Shown here in pieces: positions 27,349 to 37,180 of a stretch of DNA of 64,000 bases. The DNA is from Bizionia saleffrena (GTDB taxonomy: Bacteria; Bacteroidota; Bacteroidia; Flavobacteriales; Flavobacteriaceae). Positions within the stretch are counted from its first letter, which is position 1; each line of letters opens with the position of its first letter. The notes beneath the pieces are model-generated. The model saw only the letters and a program-made list of their open reading frames with translations. It ran no database searches and was not told where the DNA came from. Where the stretch lies: the NCBI RefSeq assembly GCF_008086175.1, contig NZ_VSKM01000002.1, positions 1 to 64,000 of the forward strand, written 5' to 3'. A program made the translations under genes and the position numbers.

Positions 27349-28881
27349 ATGAGCAATAACAAAACAATTAAATCTGCATTAATTTCTGTATTTAGCAAAG
27401 AGGGTTTAGAACCAATTGTTAAAGAATTAAATGCACAAGGTGTCACTATTTATTCTACTGGTGGAACCGAAAAATTCATCACCGATTTAGGCATAAAAGT
27501 CATTCCTGTAGAAGACGTTACCTCGTACCCGTCCATACTTGGTGGTCGTGTAAAAACATTGCACCCTAAAGTATTTGGAGGTATTTTAAACCGCCAAAAC
27601 CACGACGGTGATGTTAAAGAAATGACAGAGTACGAGATTCCACAAATAGATGTTGTTATTGTAGATTTATATCCATTTGAAAAAACAGTAGCTTCGGGTG
27701 CAAGTACTCAAGATAGTATCGAAAAAATCGATATTGGAGGGATTTCTTTAATTCGTGCGGCTGCTAAAAACTATGCTGATGTAATTTGCGTCTCTTCAGT
27801 AAATGATTATGCTGAGTTTTTAGAATTAATTACCGATAAAAAAGGAAACTTAGCGGAAGCAGACCGAAAACGTTTTGCTGCTAAAGCATTCAACATCTCG
27901 TCTCATTACGATTCTGCAATCTTCAATTATTTTAATACCGAGGAAAACATCCCTGCATTAAAAGTATCTGAAACAGAAGGAAAAGTATTGCGTTATGGAG
28001 AAAACCCACACCAACGCGGATTTTTCTATGGAGATTTCGACGCTATGTTTTCACAACTTCACGGTAAAGAATTAAGTTACAATAACCTTTTGGATGTTGA
28101 TGCTGCTGTAAATTTAATGGACGAGTTTAAAAACGACGCGCCAACATTTGCCATTTTAAAACATAATAATGCGTGTGGTTTAGCGCAACGTAACACCCTT
28201 TTAGAAGCATATAACGATGCCTTAGCTGGAGACCCTGTTTCTGCATTTGGTGGTGTGTTAATTTCTAATACCGAAATAGACGCAGCAACCGCTAAAGAAA
28301 TTCATAAACTATTCTGCGAAGTGGTTATTGCACCGTCTTTCTCTACTGACGCTGAAGCGTTATTAAAAGGAAAAAAGAATAGAATTTTATTAGTTTTAAA
28401 AGACGCTAAATTAGCACAAACAACCCTAAGAACGTGTTTAAACGGTGTGCTTGTTCAAGACAGAAATACTATTACCGATACAAAAGAAGATACTAAAAAA
28501 GCTACAGAAAAAGCACCAACTGATACTGAGTTAGACGATTTAATCTTTGCCTCTAAAATTTGCAAACACACAAAGTCTAACACTATCGTTTTAGTAAAAG
28601 GCAAACAATTGTGTGCTAGCGGAACGGGACAAACAAGCCGTGTTGACGCCTTAAACCAAGCCATTCATAAAGCGCAATCTTTTAAATTTGATTTAAACGG
28701 AAGTGTAATGGCCAGCGATGCTTTTTTTCCATTTCCAGATTGTGTTGAAATTGCTAAAAATGCAGGTGTAACTGCGGTGATTCAACCCGGAGGTTCTATT
28801 AAAGATCAATTAAGTATCGATTACTGTAACGGCAATAACGTTTCTATGGTTTTTACCGGAACACGTCACTTTAAACACTAA
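27349..28881 (+). CDS. purH: Bifunctional AICAR transformylase / IMP cyclohydrolase
   Basis: A 510-residue enzyme for the last two steps of IMP synthesis. The N-terminal IMP cyclohydrolase domain (to about 195) has STGGTEKFITDLG and GGRVKTLHPKVFGGIL. The C-terminal AICAR transformylase domain has LRYGENPHQRG, ILKHNNACG and DAFFPFPDCVEIA. Length is near the family norm. It is followed by a terminator about 170 bases downstream, so it seems monocistronic. Confidence 0.97.
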   Translation: MSNNKTIKSALISVFSKEGLEPIVKELNAQGVTIYSTGGTEKFITDLGIKVIPVEDVTSYPSILGGRVKTLHPKVFGGILNRQNHDGDVKEMTEYEIPQIDVVIVDLYPFEKTVASGASTQDSIEKIDIGGISLIRAAAKNYADVICVSSVNDYAEFLELITDKKGNLAEADRKRFAAKAFNISSHYDSAIFNYFNTEENIPALKVSETEGKVLRYGENPHQRGFFYGDFDAMFSQLHGKELSYNNLLDVDAAVNLMDEFKNDAPTFAILKHNNACGLAQRNTLLEAYNDALAGDPVSAFGGVLISNTEIDAATAKEIHKLFCEVVIAPSFSTDAEALLKGKKNRILLVLKDAKLAQTTLRTCLNGVLVQDRNTITDTKEDTKKATEKAPTDTELDDLIFASKICKHTKSNTIVLVKGKQLCASGTGQTSRVDALNQAIHKAQSFKFDLNGSVMASDAFFPFPDCVEIAKNAGVTAVIQPGGSIKDQLSIDYCNGNNVSMVFTGTRHFKH

Positions 28882-29043
28882 GAAATATAATAAACGCTCT
28901 CGAGCTAAAGTCATAGCCGCAGTAAAGTCAAGACCGAGGTATTGCAAGAAACTAGGCCTTTTTAATCTTGATTCTATGCAAAACTTAATTATTTTGAATA
29001 CTAAGCCAAGGCTAAGCTTCTGGGATTACTAGATATTAAAGAA
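28882..29043. other. Intergenic stretch between purH and its terminator
   Basis: This stretch of about 160 bases carries no supported gene. It contains moderately GC-richer sequence (28905-29020) unlike typical spacers here, with no stable hairpin or known RNA that I can identify. Confidence 0.4.
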
Positions 29044-29045
29044 AC

Positions 29046-29080
29046 AAAAAAGCTTCAATTTATACATTGGAGCTTTTTTT
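29046..29080 (+). terminator. Terminator between purH and mreB
   Basis: AAGCTTCAA (29050-29058) pairs with TTGGAGCTT (29067-29075) including one G-T pair, followed by seven T. Between it and mreB (29081-29258) I see only AT-rich sequence that must hold the mreB promoter. Confidence 0.75.
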
Positions 29081-29258
29081 ATGTTTTCAAATGAAATAAA
29101 ATAACAAAAAAGCGAGTCGTTTTTTTAGAATCCTTTTCATATTAAAAATTTATATAAAGAAGTATAACTAATAAAGTACATTATTTTCTATACTTTTACT
29201 ACTTTTACATTCTCGTAAATTCGAGACCGATACTAACTTCAATAATTACACACAAGGC

Positions 29259-30287
29259 ATGGGATTTTTTGATTTCCTAACAGAAGAAATTGCTATTGAT
29301 TTAGGAACTGCAAACACGTTAATTATACACAACGATAAGGTTGTTGTAGATGCACCGTCTATTGTTGCGCGCGATCGCATTTCTGGAAAAATAATTGCAG
29401 TTGGCCAAGAAGCCAATCTGATGCAAGGTAAAACACACGAAAACATAAAAACAATAAGGCCTCTAAAAGATGGTGTTATTGCAGATTTTGATGCTTCGGA
29501 GCAAATGATCAGTATGTTTATTAAAAATATTCCGGCACTTAAAAAGAAGTTATTTACACCGGCTTTACGTATGGTAATTTGTATTCCTTCTGGAATTACA
29601 GAAGTAGAAATGCGTGCAGTAAAAGAAAGCGCCGAACGTGTTAACGGTAAGGAAGTGTATTTAATACACGAACCTATGGCCGCTGCAATAGGTATTGGCG
29701 TAGATATTATGCAACCTAAAGGAAATATGATTGTTGATATTGGTGGAGGAACTACCGAAATCGCTGTTATTGCTTTAGGCGGTATTGTTTGTGACAAATC
29801 TGTTAAAATTGCAGGTGATGTGTTTACAAACGATATTATTTATTATATGAGAACGCAACACAACCTTTATGTTGGAGAGCGTACGGCTGAAAAAATAAAA
29901 ATACAAATTGGTGCTGCCACTGAAGATTTAGATCTTCCGCCAGAAGACATGAGCGTTCAAGGCCGTGATTTACTAACCGGAAAACCAAAGCAGGTTCAAA
30001 TTTCTTACCGAGAAATAGCTAAAGCTTTAGACAAATCTATTCTTAGAATTGAAGATGCCGTAATGGAAACCTTATCGCAAACACCTCCAGAATTAGCTGC
30101 CGATATCTACAACACTGGTATTTATTTAGCCGGTGGTGGTAGTATGCTTCGTGGTCTAGACAAACGTTTATCGCAAAAAACAGATCTTCCGGTTTACATT
30201 GCCGAAGATCCGTTAAGAGCTGTCGTTCGTGGTACAGGTATTACCTTAAAAAATCTAGCTAAATTTAAAAGTATATTGATAAAATAA
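29259..30287 (+). CDS. mreB: Rod shape-determining protein MreB
   Basis: A 342-residue actin homologue. Phosphate-1 motif EEIAIDLGTANTLI (9-22), phosphate-2 NMIVDIGGGTTEIAVIALGG, and adenosine motif GIYLAGGGSMLRGLDKRL are intact. It forms filaments under the inner membrane that guide lateral wall synthesis. It is the first of mreB-mreC-mreD-pbp2-rodA, the complete elongasome core. Confidence 0.97.
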   Translation: MGFFDFLTEEIAIDLGTANTLIIHNDKVVVDAPSIVARDRISGKIIAVGQEANLMQGKTHENIKTIRPLKDGVIADFDASEQMISMFIKNIPALKKKLFTPALRMVICIPSGITEVEMRAVKESAERVNGKEVYLIHEPMAAAIGIGVDIMQPKGNMIVDIGGGTTEIAVIALGGIVCDKSVKIAGDVFTNDIIYYMRTQHNLYVGERTAEKIKIQIGAATEDLDLPPEDMSVQGRDLLTGKPKQVQISYREIAKALDKSILRIEDAVMETLSQTPPELAADIYNTGIYLAGGGSMLRGLDKRLSQKTDLPVYIAEDPLRAVVRGTGITLKNLAKFKSILIK

Positions 30288-30301
30288 ACCTAAACATTTA
30301 A

Positions 30302-31123
30302 ATGCAACAAATAGTAAACTTTATACTTAGAAACAAATCGTTTCTACTGTTTCTATTTCTATTTCTAGTGTCTTTGGGTTTTACTATTCAATCGCATTCT
30401 TTTCACAAGAGCAAATTTGTTAATTCTGCCAATTTTATAACTGGTGGCGTTTATAATTTATCCAATAATTTTAGCGACTATTTTGGGCTTAAAAAACAAA
30501 ATATTTTGCTACAAGAAGAGAATAATACTTTAAAATCTTTATTGTATAATTCTAAAGACCAAAGAGACTCCGTTTTTATAGATAGCACGCGATTTAATAA
30601 AACCTACCGATTTATTTCTGGACAAGTGATTAGAAATAGCTACTCTAAAACCAATAACGTTGTTTTAATTAATAAAGGGGAAGCGGATAGCTTAGAGCAA
30701 GATTTAGGAGTAATCACCTCTAAAGGTATCTTAGGTATTGTAGAAAAAACTAGTGCACATAACGCTACGGTTTTATCTGTATTAAATACAACGACGCGCA
30801 TTAGTGCACAGCTAAAAAAGACCAATCATTTCGGAACCATTTCTTGGAATGCCAAGTCACCAAAATATATTCAGCTAACAGAAATACCGCAAATTGCGCC
30901 GGTTGTTGTTGGAGATACCATAATAACTTCTGGGCGTTCGGTGATTTTCCCAAAAGGCGTTCCGGTGGGAACAATAGCAAAATTTAATCTAGATGCTGCC
31001 GAAAATTATTATGAAATAACCGTGGAGTTATTTAATGATATGACAAATTTAGAACACGTTTATATTATACAAAACACAAATAAAAACATCCTAAAAACCC
31101 TTTTAAACAACAGAAATGACTAG
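30302..31123 (+). CDS. mreC: Rod shape-determining protein MreC
   Basis: A 273-residue protein with a short cytoplasmic start, one membrane helix (about 13-28), a coiled coil (about 55-80, KKQNILLQEENNTLKSLL) and a beta-barrel periplasmic domain (GVITSKGILGIVEKTSAHNATVLSVLN; PKGVPVGTIAKFN). It links MreB to PBP2. It overlaps mreD by eight bases. Confidence 0.94.
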   Translation: MQQIVNFILRNKSFLLFLFLFLVSLGFTIQSHSFHKSKFVNSANFITGGVYNLSNNFSDYFGLKKQNILLQEENNTLKSLLYNSKDQRDSVFIDSTRFNKTYRFISGQVIRNSYSKTNNVVLINKGEADSLEQDLGVITSKGILGIVEKTSAHNATVLSVLNTTTRISAQLKKTNHFGTISWNAKSPKYIQLTEIPQIAPVVVGDTIITSGRSVIFPKGVPVGTIAKFNLDAAENYYEITVELFNDMTNLEHVYIIQNTNKNILKTLLNNRND

Positions 31124-31625
31124 TATACTATCTGTAAACACCGTCCGTTTTGTTGTTTTGCTATTCTTACAAGTTTTAGTATTAAGCAATATTAATTTCT
31201 TAGGATATATTAATCCGCATCTCTATATCTTATTCATTTTGTTATTCCCCGTGAAAAACAACCGAATGACGTTTCTCTTTTTAAGTTTTCTTTTAGGTTT
31301 AAGTATCGATATGTTCTTAGACACTGGCGGCATTAATGCTGGAGCTTCTGTAGCTATTGCATACATTAGACCAGTAGCTTTAAAGTTTAGCTTTGGGACG
31401 CTTTACGACCATCAGTCTATAAAATTTAGCACCACAGAGTTAAGTCAAAGAATTACCTATATTTCTATTCTTACCATAATTCATCATTTTATATTCTTTT
31501 CTTTGGAAATATTTAACTTTTCCAAGATAATTTTAATATTAGAAAATACGTTATACTCGAGTATATTCACTATACTCCTCTGTGTTTTAATAACTGTAAT
31601 TTTTAGTAGAAAGAAAAAGAAATGA
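31116..31625 (+). CDS. mreD: Rod shape-determining protein MreD
   Basis: A 169-residue membrane protein with about five helices, containing NINFLGYINPHLYILFILLFP and FLLGLSIDMFLDTGGINAGAS. The last is the conserved DxF...G region of MreD. Together with position between mreC and pbp2 and its overlaps on both sides, the assignment is secure. Confidence 0.92.
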   Translation: MTSILSVNTVRFVVLLFLQVLVLSNINFLGYINPHLYILFILLFPVKNNRMTFLFLSFLLGLSIDMFLDTGGINAGASVAIAYIRPVALKFSFGTLYDHQSIKFSTTELSQRITYISILTIIHHFIFFSLEIFNFSKIILILENTLYSSIFTILLCVLITVIFSRKKKK

Positions 31626-33550
31626 GACAATTTTTACTTTTTATATCCGTAGTCATTGTTGGTTTGCTTTTTACTGCCAGATTATTTTACCTTCAAGTGT
31701 ACTCTTCAGACGGCTATAGTCTGTTTGACGATAACGCCATTAGAAAAGTCTACAACTACCCGAAACGTGGTTTTGTATACGATAGAAATGGCAAATTACT
31801 AGTGGCCAACCAACCCTCTTATGATGTAATGGTCATTCCTCGCGAAGTAAAACCTTTAGACACTTTAGAGTTTTGCCAATTACTTAAAATAGACAATGAG
31901 CAGTTTAAAAAACGACTAGATAAAGCTAAAAACTATTCGTTCCGTCTACCCTCTGTTTTTGTATCACAATTATCTAAAGAGGACTACGCCATTTTACAAG
32001 AAAAAATGCGTAAGTATGAAGGGTTTTATATTCAGAGACGATCGCTACGACAATACGAAACTACTATTGGAGCCAATGTTTTAGGCGATATTGGCGAGGT
32101 AAACTATGCTATAATAGACGATGACCCTTATTATAAAATGGGTGATTTAATTGGGAAGCAAGGTGTAGAATCTTCTTATGAAACTGTGTTAAGAGGAAAA
32201 AAAGGAATTCAATTTATTCAGAAAGACCGTTTCAATAGAAATATTGGCCCCTATAAAAATGGAACGTACGACACGATACCCGAACCGGGAAAAGATATAA
32301 AAATAACTATCGATGCCAAGTTACAAGCCTACGGCGAACTCTTAATGCAAAATAAACGCGGTGGTATTATTGCTCTCGAGCCCCAAACTGGTGAGATTTT
32401 GGCAATGATCTCTGCCCCCACTTACGACCCCAATGCTTTAGTAGGCCGTAAGCGCTCTAAAAATTTTACTAAATTATATTACGACACGATTGCAAAACCA
32501 TTATTCAATCGAAGTTTACAAGGGGTTTACGAGCCTGGCTCTCCTTTTAAATTGTTAACAGGAATAATTGCATTGCAGGAAGCGGTCATTGATCCTTCAG
32601 AAAAAATAACATGCTATCGCGGTTATAAATACGGTAATCGTTTTATGAAATGTCACTGTGTTTCTGGAACACGCCACGATATGGTGAGTGCTATTGAAAA
32701 CTCATGCAATGCCTATTTTGCGTCTACCTACCGCCGTATTTTAGATAAAAACGGAAATGCATCAACAGGTATCGATCGTTGGAGTACGCATCTTAAAAGT
32801 TTTGGACTGGGCAGTTATTTAAATAACGATTTAAGTGTTGGCCAACCTGGACGTATACCCGATAGAGAATACTACAGCAAGATCTACCCCAACACGTTTT
32901 ATTCCACCTATACCATTTCCAACGCTATTGGTCAAGGAGAAGTGGCAACAACCCCTATACAGTTAGCTAATGTAGTGGCTGCAATTGCCAATAGGGGTCA
33001 TTATTTTACACCTCATATTATAAAATCGATAACTAAAGATACTATTCCTGATAAATACAGCACACCAAACTACACTACAATCGATAAAAAACACTTCGAC
33101 CCTATAGTTGAAGGGATGTATCAAGTGTATAAGAAGGGTACAGCGAGTTATTTAAAGGTTGATGGCATAGATATTTGTGGAAAAACAGGTACTGTAGAAA
33201 ATTTTACGACTATTGATGGTGTACGTACACAACTTACAGACCACTCTATTTTTGTGGCTTTTGCGCCCAAAGACGACCCGAAAATTGCCATTGCTGTTTT
33301 TGTAGAAAACGGATACTGGGGAAGTCGTTTTGCAGGTAAAATTGCCAGTTTAATGATAGAAAAATTTATAAAAGGCACCATTTCAAGAACCGATTTAGAA
33401 CAGTGGTTATTAACTCATAGTTTAGAAAACGAGTATGCAAAACCGCAATCTGGCGAAGCTTTTGGTATCAATAGACAAACACAGCTTCAAGTGGTTCCAG
33501 TAGATAAAGAAGCACTTACAATTTACGAAGACAACAACGAGAAGTTATAA
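31622..33550 (+). CDS. mrdA: Penicillin-binding protein 2 (peptidoglycan D,D-transpeptidase)
   Basis: A 642-residue class B PBP of the elongasome. One N-terminal membrane helix (about 4-25) precedes the dimerisation domain with NYPKRGFVYDRNGKLLVANQPSYDV. Transpeptidase motifs are SPFK in YEPGSPFKLL (catalytic Ser), SCN in ENSCNAYFA, and KTG in CGKTGTVENF. It crosslinks lateral-wall peptidoglycan with RodA as the glycosyltransferase. It begins with ATGA overlap to mreD and ends three bases before rodA. Confidence 0.96.
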   Translation: MRQFLLFISVVIVGLLFTARLFYLQVYSSDGYSLFDDNAIRKVYNYPKRGFVYDRNGKLLVANQPSYDVMVIPREVKPLDTLEFCQLLKIDNEQFKKRLDKAKNYSFRLPSVFVSQLSKEDYAILQEKMRKYEGFYIQRRSLRQYETTIGANVLGDIGEVNYAIIDDDPYYKMGDLIGKQGVESSYETVLRGKKGIQFIQKDRFNRNIGPYKNGTYDTIPEPGKDIKITIDAKLQAYGELLMQNKRGGIIALEPQTGEILAMISAPTYDPNALVGRKRSKNFTKLYYDTIAKPLFNRSLQGVYEPGSPFKLLTGIIALQEAVIDPSEKITCYRGYKYGNRFMKCHCVSGTRHDMVSAIENSCNAYFASTYRRILDKNGNASTGIDRWSTHLKSFGLGSYLNNDLSVGQPGRIPDREYYSKIYPNTFYSTYTISNAIGQGEVATTPIQLANVVAAIANRGHYFTPHIIKSITKDTIPDKYSTPNYTTIDKKHFDPIVEGMYQVYKKGTASYLKVDGIDICGKTGTVENFTTIDGVRTQLTDHSIFVAFAPKDDPKIAIAVFVENGYWGSRFAGKIASLMIEKFIKGTISRTDLEQWLLTHSLENEYAKPQSGEAFGINRQTQLQVVPVDKEALTIYEDNNEKL

Positions 33551-33553
33551 TCC

Positions 33554-34831
33554 ATGTTAAGAGAAACCGACAGACATTTTAAATTTGATTGGATTACAAT
33601 AATTCTGTTTTTCTTATTAGTGGGTTTTGGGTGGCTAAATATTTTATCGGCGTCACATACTGGCACCACTTTAGAGTATTTCAATTTTCAAGATCCTTAT
33701 AGTAAGCAACTTGTTTTTATACTGCTATCCGTAGTTTTAATTATTGTAACTCTGTCTATAGATGCTAAATTTTATGAACGCTTTTCGAGTGTCATTTATA
33801 TCATCGCCTTACTGTCGCTAGTGGGTGTTTTAATCTTCGGAAAAACCATCAATGGTTCGACATCGTGGTACAGTTTAGGGATTATGACCTTTCAACCAGG
33901 TGAGTTTGCCAAAGCAGCCACTGGTTTGGCAGTCGCCAAGTATATCAGTGATTTACATACAGACATTAAACATTTTAAAGATCAAATTAGAGTATTTGCC
34001 ATTATTGCGATACCAGCGATTTTAATTTTGCTTCAAAATGATACCGGCAGTACGTTAGTATACGCCTCATTTTTCTTTGTTTTGTATCGCGAGGGTTTAC
34101 CTAAAGTGTATTTAATTATTGCGATGCTTGTAATTATTATTGGTATGTTAACCCTGAAATTCGGTATTTTAATTACGACAATAATAGCTATCATTTCTGT
34201 TTTAGTATACTACTTTACGCGACGTAAAAAACCAGCGATACTACAGCCTATATTTATAGTTGTCGTATCGATCTTGTTTTCATTTGTTGTACGTTATGCT
34301 TATAATAATATTATACCCTTTCATCAAAAAGATAGAATTAGTATTTGGCTGCGTTTAGAAAAAGATCCTGCCGAGTTATTAAAAATGCGTCAAACAGTGG
34401 CCTATAACCTCAACGAATCTGAAAAAGCAATTAGCTCTGGTGGTTTTTATGGAAAAGGTTTTTTAGAAGGTACACGAACTACGGGTAAGTTTGTCCCCGA
34501 ACAGCACACCGATTATATTTTTAGTACCGTTGGTGAAGAATGGGGTTTTATTGGCACCTTTGGGGTCGTGCTCGTCTTTGTTTTATTAATTATACGCATT
34601 TTACACCTCTCTGAGCTACAGAAATCACAATTTAGTCGCGTTTACGGCTATTCTGTCGCGTCTATATTCTTTATTCACTTTATGATTAATATTGGAATGG
34701 TTATGGGCTTAATACCCACCATTGGTATTCCTCTACCCTTATTTAGTTATGGAGGTTCTGGACTTTGGGGTTTTACCATTTTACTCTTTATTTTCGTTAA
34801 ATTAGACTCCAATAGAATAAACGAGTGGTAA
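33554..34831 (+). CDS. rodA: Rod shape-determining glycosyltransferase RodA
   Basis: A 425-residue SEDS membrane protein with about ten helices. Marks are GWLNILSASH at the first helix, QPGEFAKAA, LQNDTGSTLVY, and EQHTDYIFSTVGEEWGFIG followed by GIPLPLFSYGGSGL near the end. It polymerises lipid II with PBP2. Last gene of the mre operon and convergent with gldC; the gap holds a terminator. Confidence 0.96.
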   Translation: MLRETDRHFKFDWITIILFFLLVGFGWLNILSASHTGTTLEYFNFQDPYSKQLVFILLSVVLIIVTLSIDAKFYERFSSVIYIIALLSLVGVLIFGKTINGSTSWYSLGIMTFQPGEFAKAATGLAVAKYISDLHTDIKHFKDQIRVFAIIAIPAILILLQNDTGSTLVYASFFFVLYREGLPKVYLIIAMLVIIIGMLTLKFGILITTIIAIISVLVYYFTRRKKPAILQPIFIVVVSILFSFVVRYAYNNIIPFHQKDRISIWLRLEKDPAELLKMRQTVAYNLNESEKAISSGGFYGKGFLEGTRTTGKFVPEQHTDYIFSTVGEEWGFIGTFGVVLVFVLLIIRILHLSELQKSQFSRVYGYSVASIFFIHFMINIGMVMGLIPTIGIPLPLFSYGGSGLWGFTILLFIFVKLDSNRINEW

Positions 34832-34842
34832 AATAAAAGCCT

Positions 34843-34873
34843 AAAAAAACCTCAAGTGTTAAGACTCAAGGTT
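34843..34873 (-). terminator. Terminator for gldB-gldC
   Basis: AACCTCAAG (34848-34856) pairs with CTCAAGGTT (34865-34873) with two G-T pairs; on the minus strand it is followed by a T-run (34843-34847). Confidence 0.6.
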
Positions 34874-34901
34874 CATTTATTTTTACGCTGAAAAGTACTA
34901 A

Positions 34902-35240
34902 TTACTCTTTCTTATTAATCTCTAATTTTTCAGCAAAGTAATCACAGAAATCTTTCATTGTTGCTGTCATTTTGTCGTCTTTAGTAGCGCGTTGAAACGT
35001 ATCGCTCATCGCCACCAATGTTTGATGAAAAAACACTTTCATCTCATCTACAGGCATATCTTTCGTCCATAAATCGATACGTAAAGACTCTTGAGCTTCA
35101 CTATCCCATACAGATAACATTAATGCTTTTGCTTCTTCGTTATTAATTCCGCCATCTTTCGCTGTCCAGTGTAATTTTTCTGGAACACGATTCTCATCTA
35201 ATTCAACGTTTAACGTAATTTCAGATTTTATATTTGTCAT
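34902..35240 (-). CDS. gldC: Gliding motility protein GldC
   Basis: A 112-residue soluble protein beginning TNIKSEITLNVELDENRVPEKLHWTAKDGGI, the GldC signature. It supports gliding in this group, but its precise role is not known. Its start overlaps the gldB stop by one base (TAATG). Confidence 0.95.
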   Translation of the reverse strand: MTNIKSEITLNVELDENRVPEKLHWTAKDGGINNEEAKALMLSVWDSEAQESLRIDLWTKDMPVDEMKVFFHQTLVAMSDTFQRATKDDKMTATMKDFCDYFAEKLEINKKE

Positions 35241-36202
35241 TATCTACTCGGTTTAAATTTTGCGTTATTAAAAATATCTTCGCTACTTTTATTTAATAGT
35301 TGATTAAAAGTAACCTCGTTGTTTTCCATATAAGACTTCACGATTTGCCAGCCTATATATTGCCCCAATTTATCGGGCGATTCATTGTCTATTTCTTCTA
35401 AATAAAATTTAGAGAATGGGGCCGAATTAATAAAGCGATTAGCCAATTTCGTATCGGTACTAAACAGCAATTCGCGATCTACAAAATAGCGCCAAATGTA
35501 AGCTTCATTTGCTTTTGCCCACTCTAATTGTTCTGTCGTATAGCCTATTTTTTGGGCATCGGTTCTAAAAGGTATCACGCGATCTTTAAAATAGAGTGAT
35601 TTTCCAGAATAAATCATATCATCGATAAGTCGTTTTCTCTCGTCGTGAAAAATAAATTTTTCGGCATATTTACCGGCCATATCCACCACAATTTGTTCGC
35701 GGCTAAAATCGGCTCTTAAATACTCTTGAATCCCTACATAAAAATAGTGTTCGCTTCCTAAATACGTGTCTAAAGAAATAAGTGTAATCGTATCGGTTAC
35801 AATCACATTATTTCTATAATCTACATTAGAAGTGGTAGTAATTACACGAGGCGTTTTAAACTCTGTAAAATAATAGGTAAGATGCTTAAATAAATTCTTA
35901 ATCTCTTCTTCTTCAGCCTTTAAATCTCTAAAAGCCTTTACCGTTTCTGTACTTAATTCTTGCTGAATAGTATCCTTTAATTGTTCTTGCCAAAAAGAAT
36001 CGTCGAAAGTTTCGGGAAACATAAAAGGATATTTTGCTTTTAGTTCTGGTAAATTATTTTTAGAAGCTTCATTAAAAGCCACATCAAAACGATCGATCTT
36101 TAAATCAATTGTAATCTTATCTATTTCTTGTGCTTCTTTAGTATCATTATTACACGATAAAATCAGAAAAAAAACACAGAGAATGTATGGATATATTTTC
36201 AT
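35240..36202 (-). CDS. gldB: Gliding motility lipoprotein GldB
   Basis: A 320-residue lipoprotein with lipobox LILSC (Cys17) and the family segments DRFDVAFNEA, LKAKYPFMFPETFDDSFWQEQLKDT and DTYLGSEHYFYVGIQEYLR...DMAGKYAE. GldB is needed for gliding in model flavobacteria. It is adjacent to gldC and divergent from nadE, the same arrangement known from other members of the family. Confidence 0.95.
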   Translation of the reverse strand: MKIYPYILCVFFLILSCNNDTKEAQEIDKITIDLKIDRFDVAFNEASKNNLPELKAKYPFMFPETFDDSFWQEQLKDTIQQELSTETVKAFRDLKAEEEEIKNLFKHLTYYFTEFKTPRVITTTSNVDYRNNVIVTDTITLISLDTYLGSEHYFYVGIQEYLRADFSREQIVVDMAGKYAEKFIFHDERKRLIDDMIYSGKSLYFKDRVIPFRTDAQKIGYTTEQLEWAKANEAYIWRYFVDRELLFSTDTKLANRFINSAPFSKFYLEEIDNESPDKLGQYIGWQIVKSYMENNEVTFNQLLNKSSEDIFNNAKFKPSR

Positions 36203-36247
36203 CGTAAAGTTAGACGCTGTTAATTTTTATTAATTAAGTGTTTCGTT

Positions 36248-36268
36248 TACTTTTGTGTTGCAAAGGTA
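36248..36268. promoter_or_regulatory. Face-to-face -7 boxes for nadE (+) and gldB (-)
   Basis: TACTTTTG (36248-36255, plus strand) and TACCTTTG (36261-36268 read on the minus strand) both match TAnnTTTG. They sit five bases apart and point toward each other, so two polymerases could not occupy both at once. The -33 elements are less clear. Confidence 0.5.
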
Positions 36269-36295
36269 CTATTCTTTGTCATAAATTCTCTAATA

Positions 36296-37084
36296 ATGCA
36301 AACAGAAAAAGTAGTCGATTATATCGTAAATTGGTTAAAAGAATATGCTAATAACGCAAAAGTTAACGGTTTTGTTGTCGGAATTTCTGGCGGAATAGAT
36401 TCGGCTGTAACTTCTATACTTTGTGCAAAAACAGGATTAGATGTTTTATGTATTGAAATGCCTATTCACCAAGCCGAAAGTCACGTGTCTCGCGCTCAAG
36501 AACACATTTCTTTTCTAAAAGAAAACTACCCTAAGGTAAGTGATACACGAACCGATTTAACCCCAGTTTTTGAAGAATTTAAAACCGAAGTATCTCTTAA
36601 AGGAAACCAAGCCACTGTAGATATGGCATTGGCAAACACAAGAGCTCGTTTGCGAATGACCACCTTGTACTACCACGCGGGATTATTGGGCTTGCTCGTC
36701 GCCGGAACTGGAAATAAAATTGAAGATTTTGGCGTAGGTTTCTACACAAAATATGGTGATGGCGGCGTGGATTTAAGTCCGATTGCCGATTTAATGAAAA
36801 GCGAGGTGTACGCCATTGGAGACTTTTTAAAAGTACCAACATCCATTTTAAAAGCCGCGCCCAGCGATGGTTTATTTGGAGATGAGCGCAGTGATGAGGA
36901 CCAAATAGGCGCTTCTTACCCAGAATTGGAATGGGCAATGACTCAGGACGAAAAGGGTAAATTAGCTTCTGATTTTTCGGGAAGACAACAAGACATTTTT
37001 TCTATTTATAAACGATTAAACACGGCTAATAAACATAAAATAAACGCAATACCCATTTGCCATATTCCTAATAATTATAAGTAA
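36296..37084 (+). CDS. nadE: NAD synthetase (ammonia-dependent type)
   Basis: A 262-residue enzyme that amidates deaminido-NAD to NAD. The ATP-pyrophosphatase loop SGGIDSAVTS (30-39), the NAD-binding ARLRMTTLYYHA and VAGTGNKIEDFGVGFYTKYGDGGVDLSPI segments are intact. There is no glutaminase domain. Standing divergent from gldB, it matches the known gldB-nadE neighbourhood. Confidence 0.96.
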   Translation: MQTEKVVDYIVNWLKEYANNAKVNGFVVGISGGIDSAVTSILCAKTGLDVLCIEMPIHQAESHVSRAQEHISFLKENYPKVSDTRTDLTPVFEEFKTEVSLKGNQATVDMALANTRARLRMTTLYYHAGLLGLLVAGTGNKIEDFGVGFYTKYGDGGVDLSPIADLMKSEVYAIGDFLKVPTSILKAAPSDGLFGDERSDEDQIGASYPELEWAMTQDEKGKLASDFSGRQQDIFSIYKRLNTANKHKINAIPICHIPNNYK

Positions 37085-37180
37085 TACTGGTTATTATTCA
37101 AAAAAAAAGTATCTTTACTATGCTATTAATCAAAGTACTGTATGATTATTATTAAATATCATACCTAAAAAACGCATATT

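Noticed and set aside
29160-29230. Promoter of mreB at TACTTTTAC-like sequences
   Set aside because: Several overlapping TAnTTTTA matches occur in AT-rich sequence and none has the final G or a clear -33 element, so no single site can be supported.
36597-36938. 113-residue frame opposite nadE
   Set aside because: Antisense to a fully conserved gene with no family features; His/Arg-rich composition is typical of an antisense shadow.
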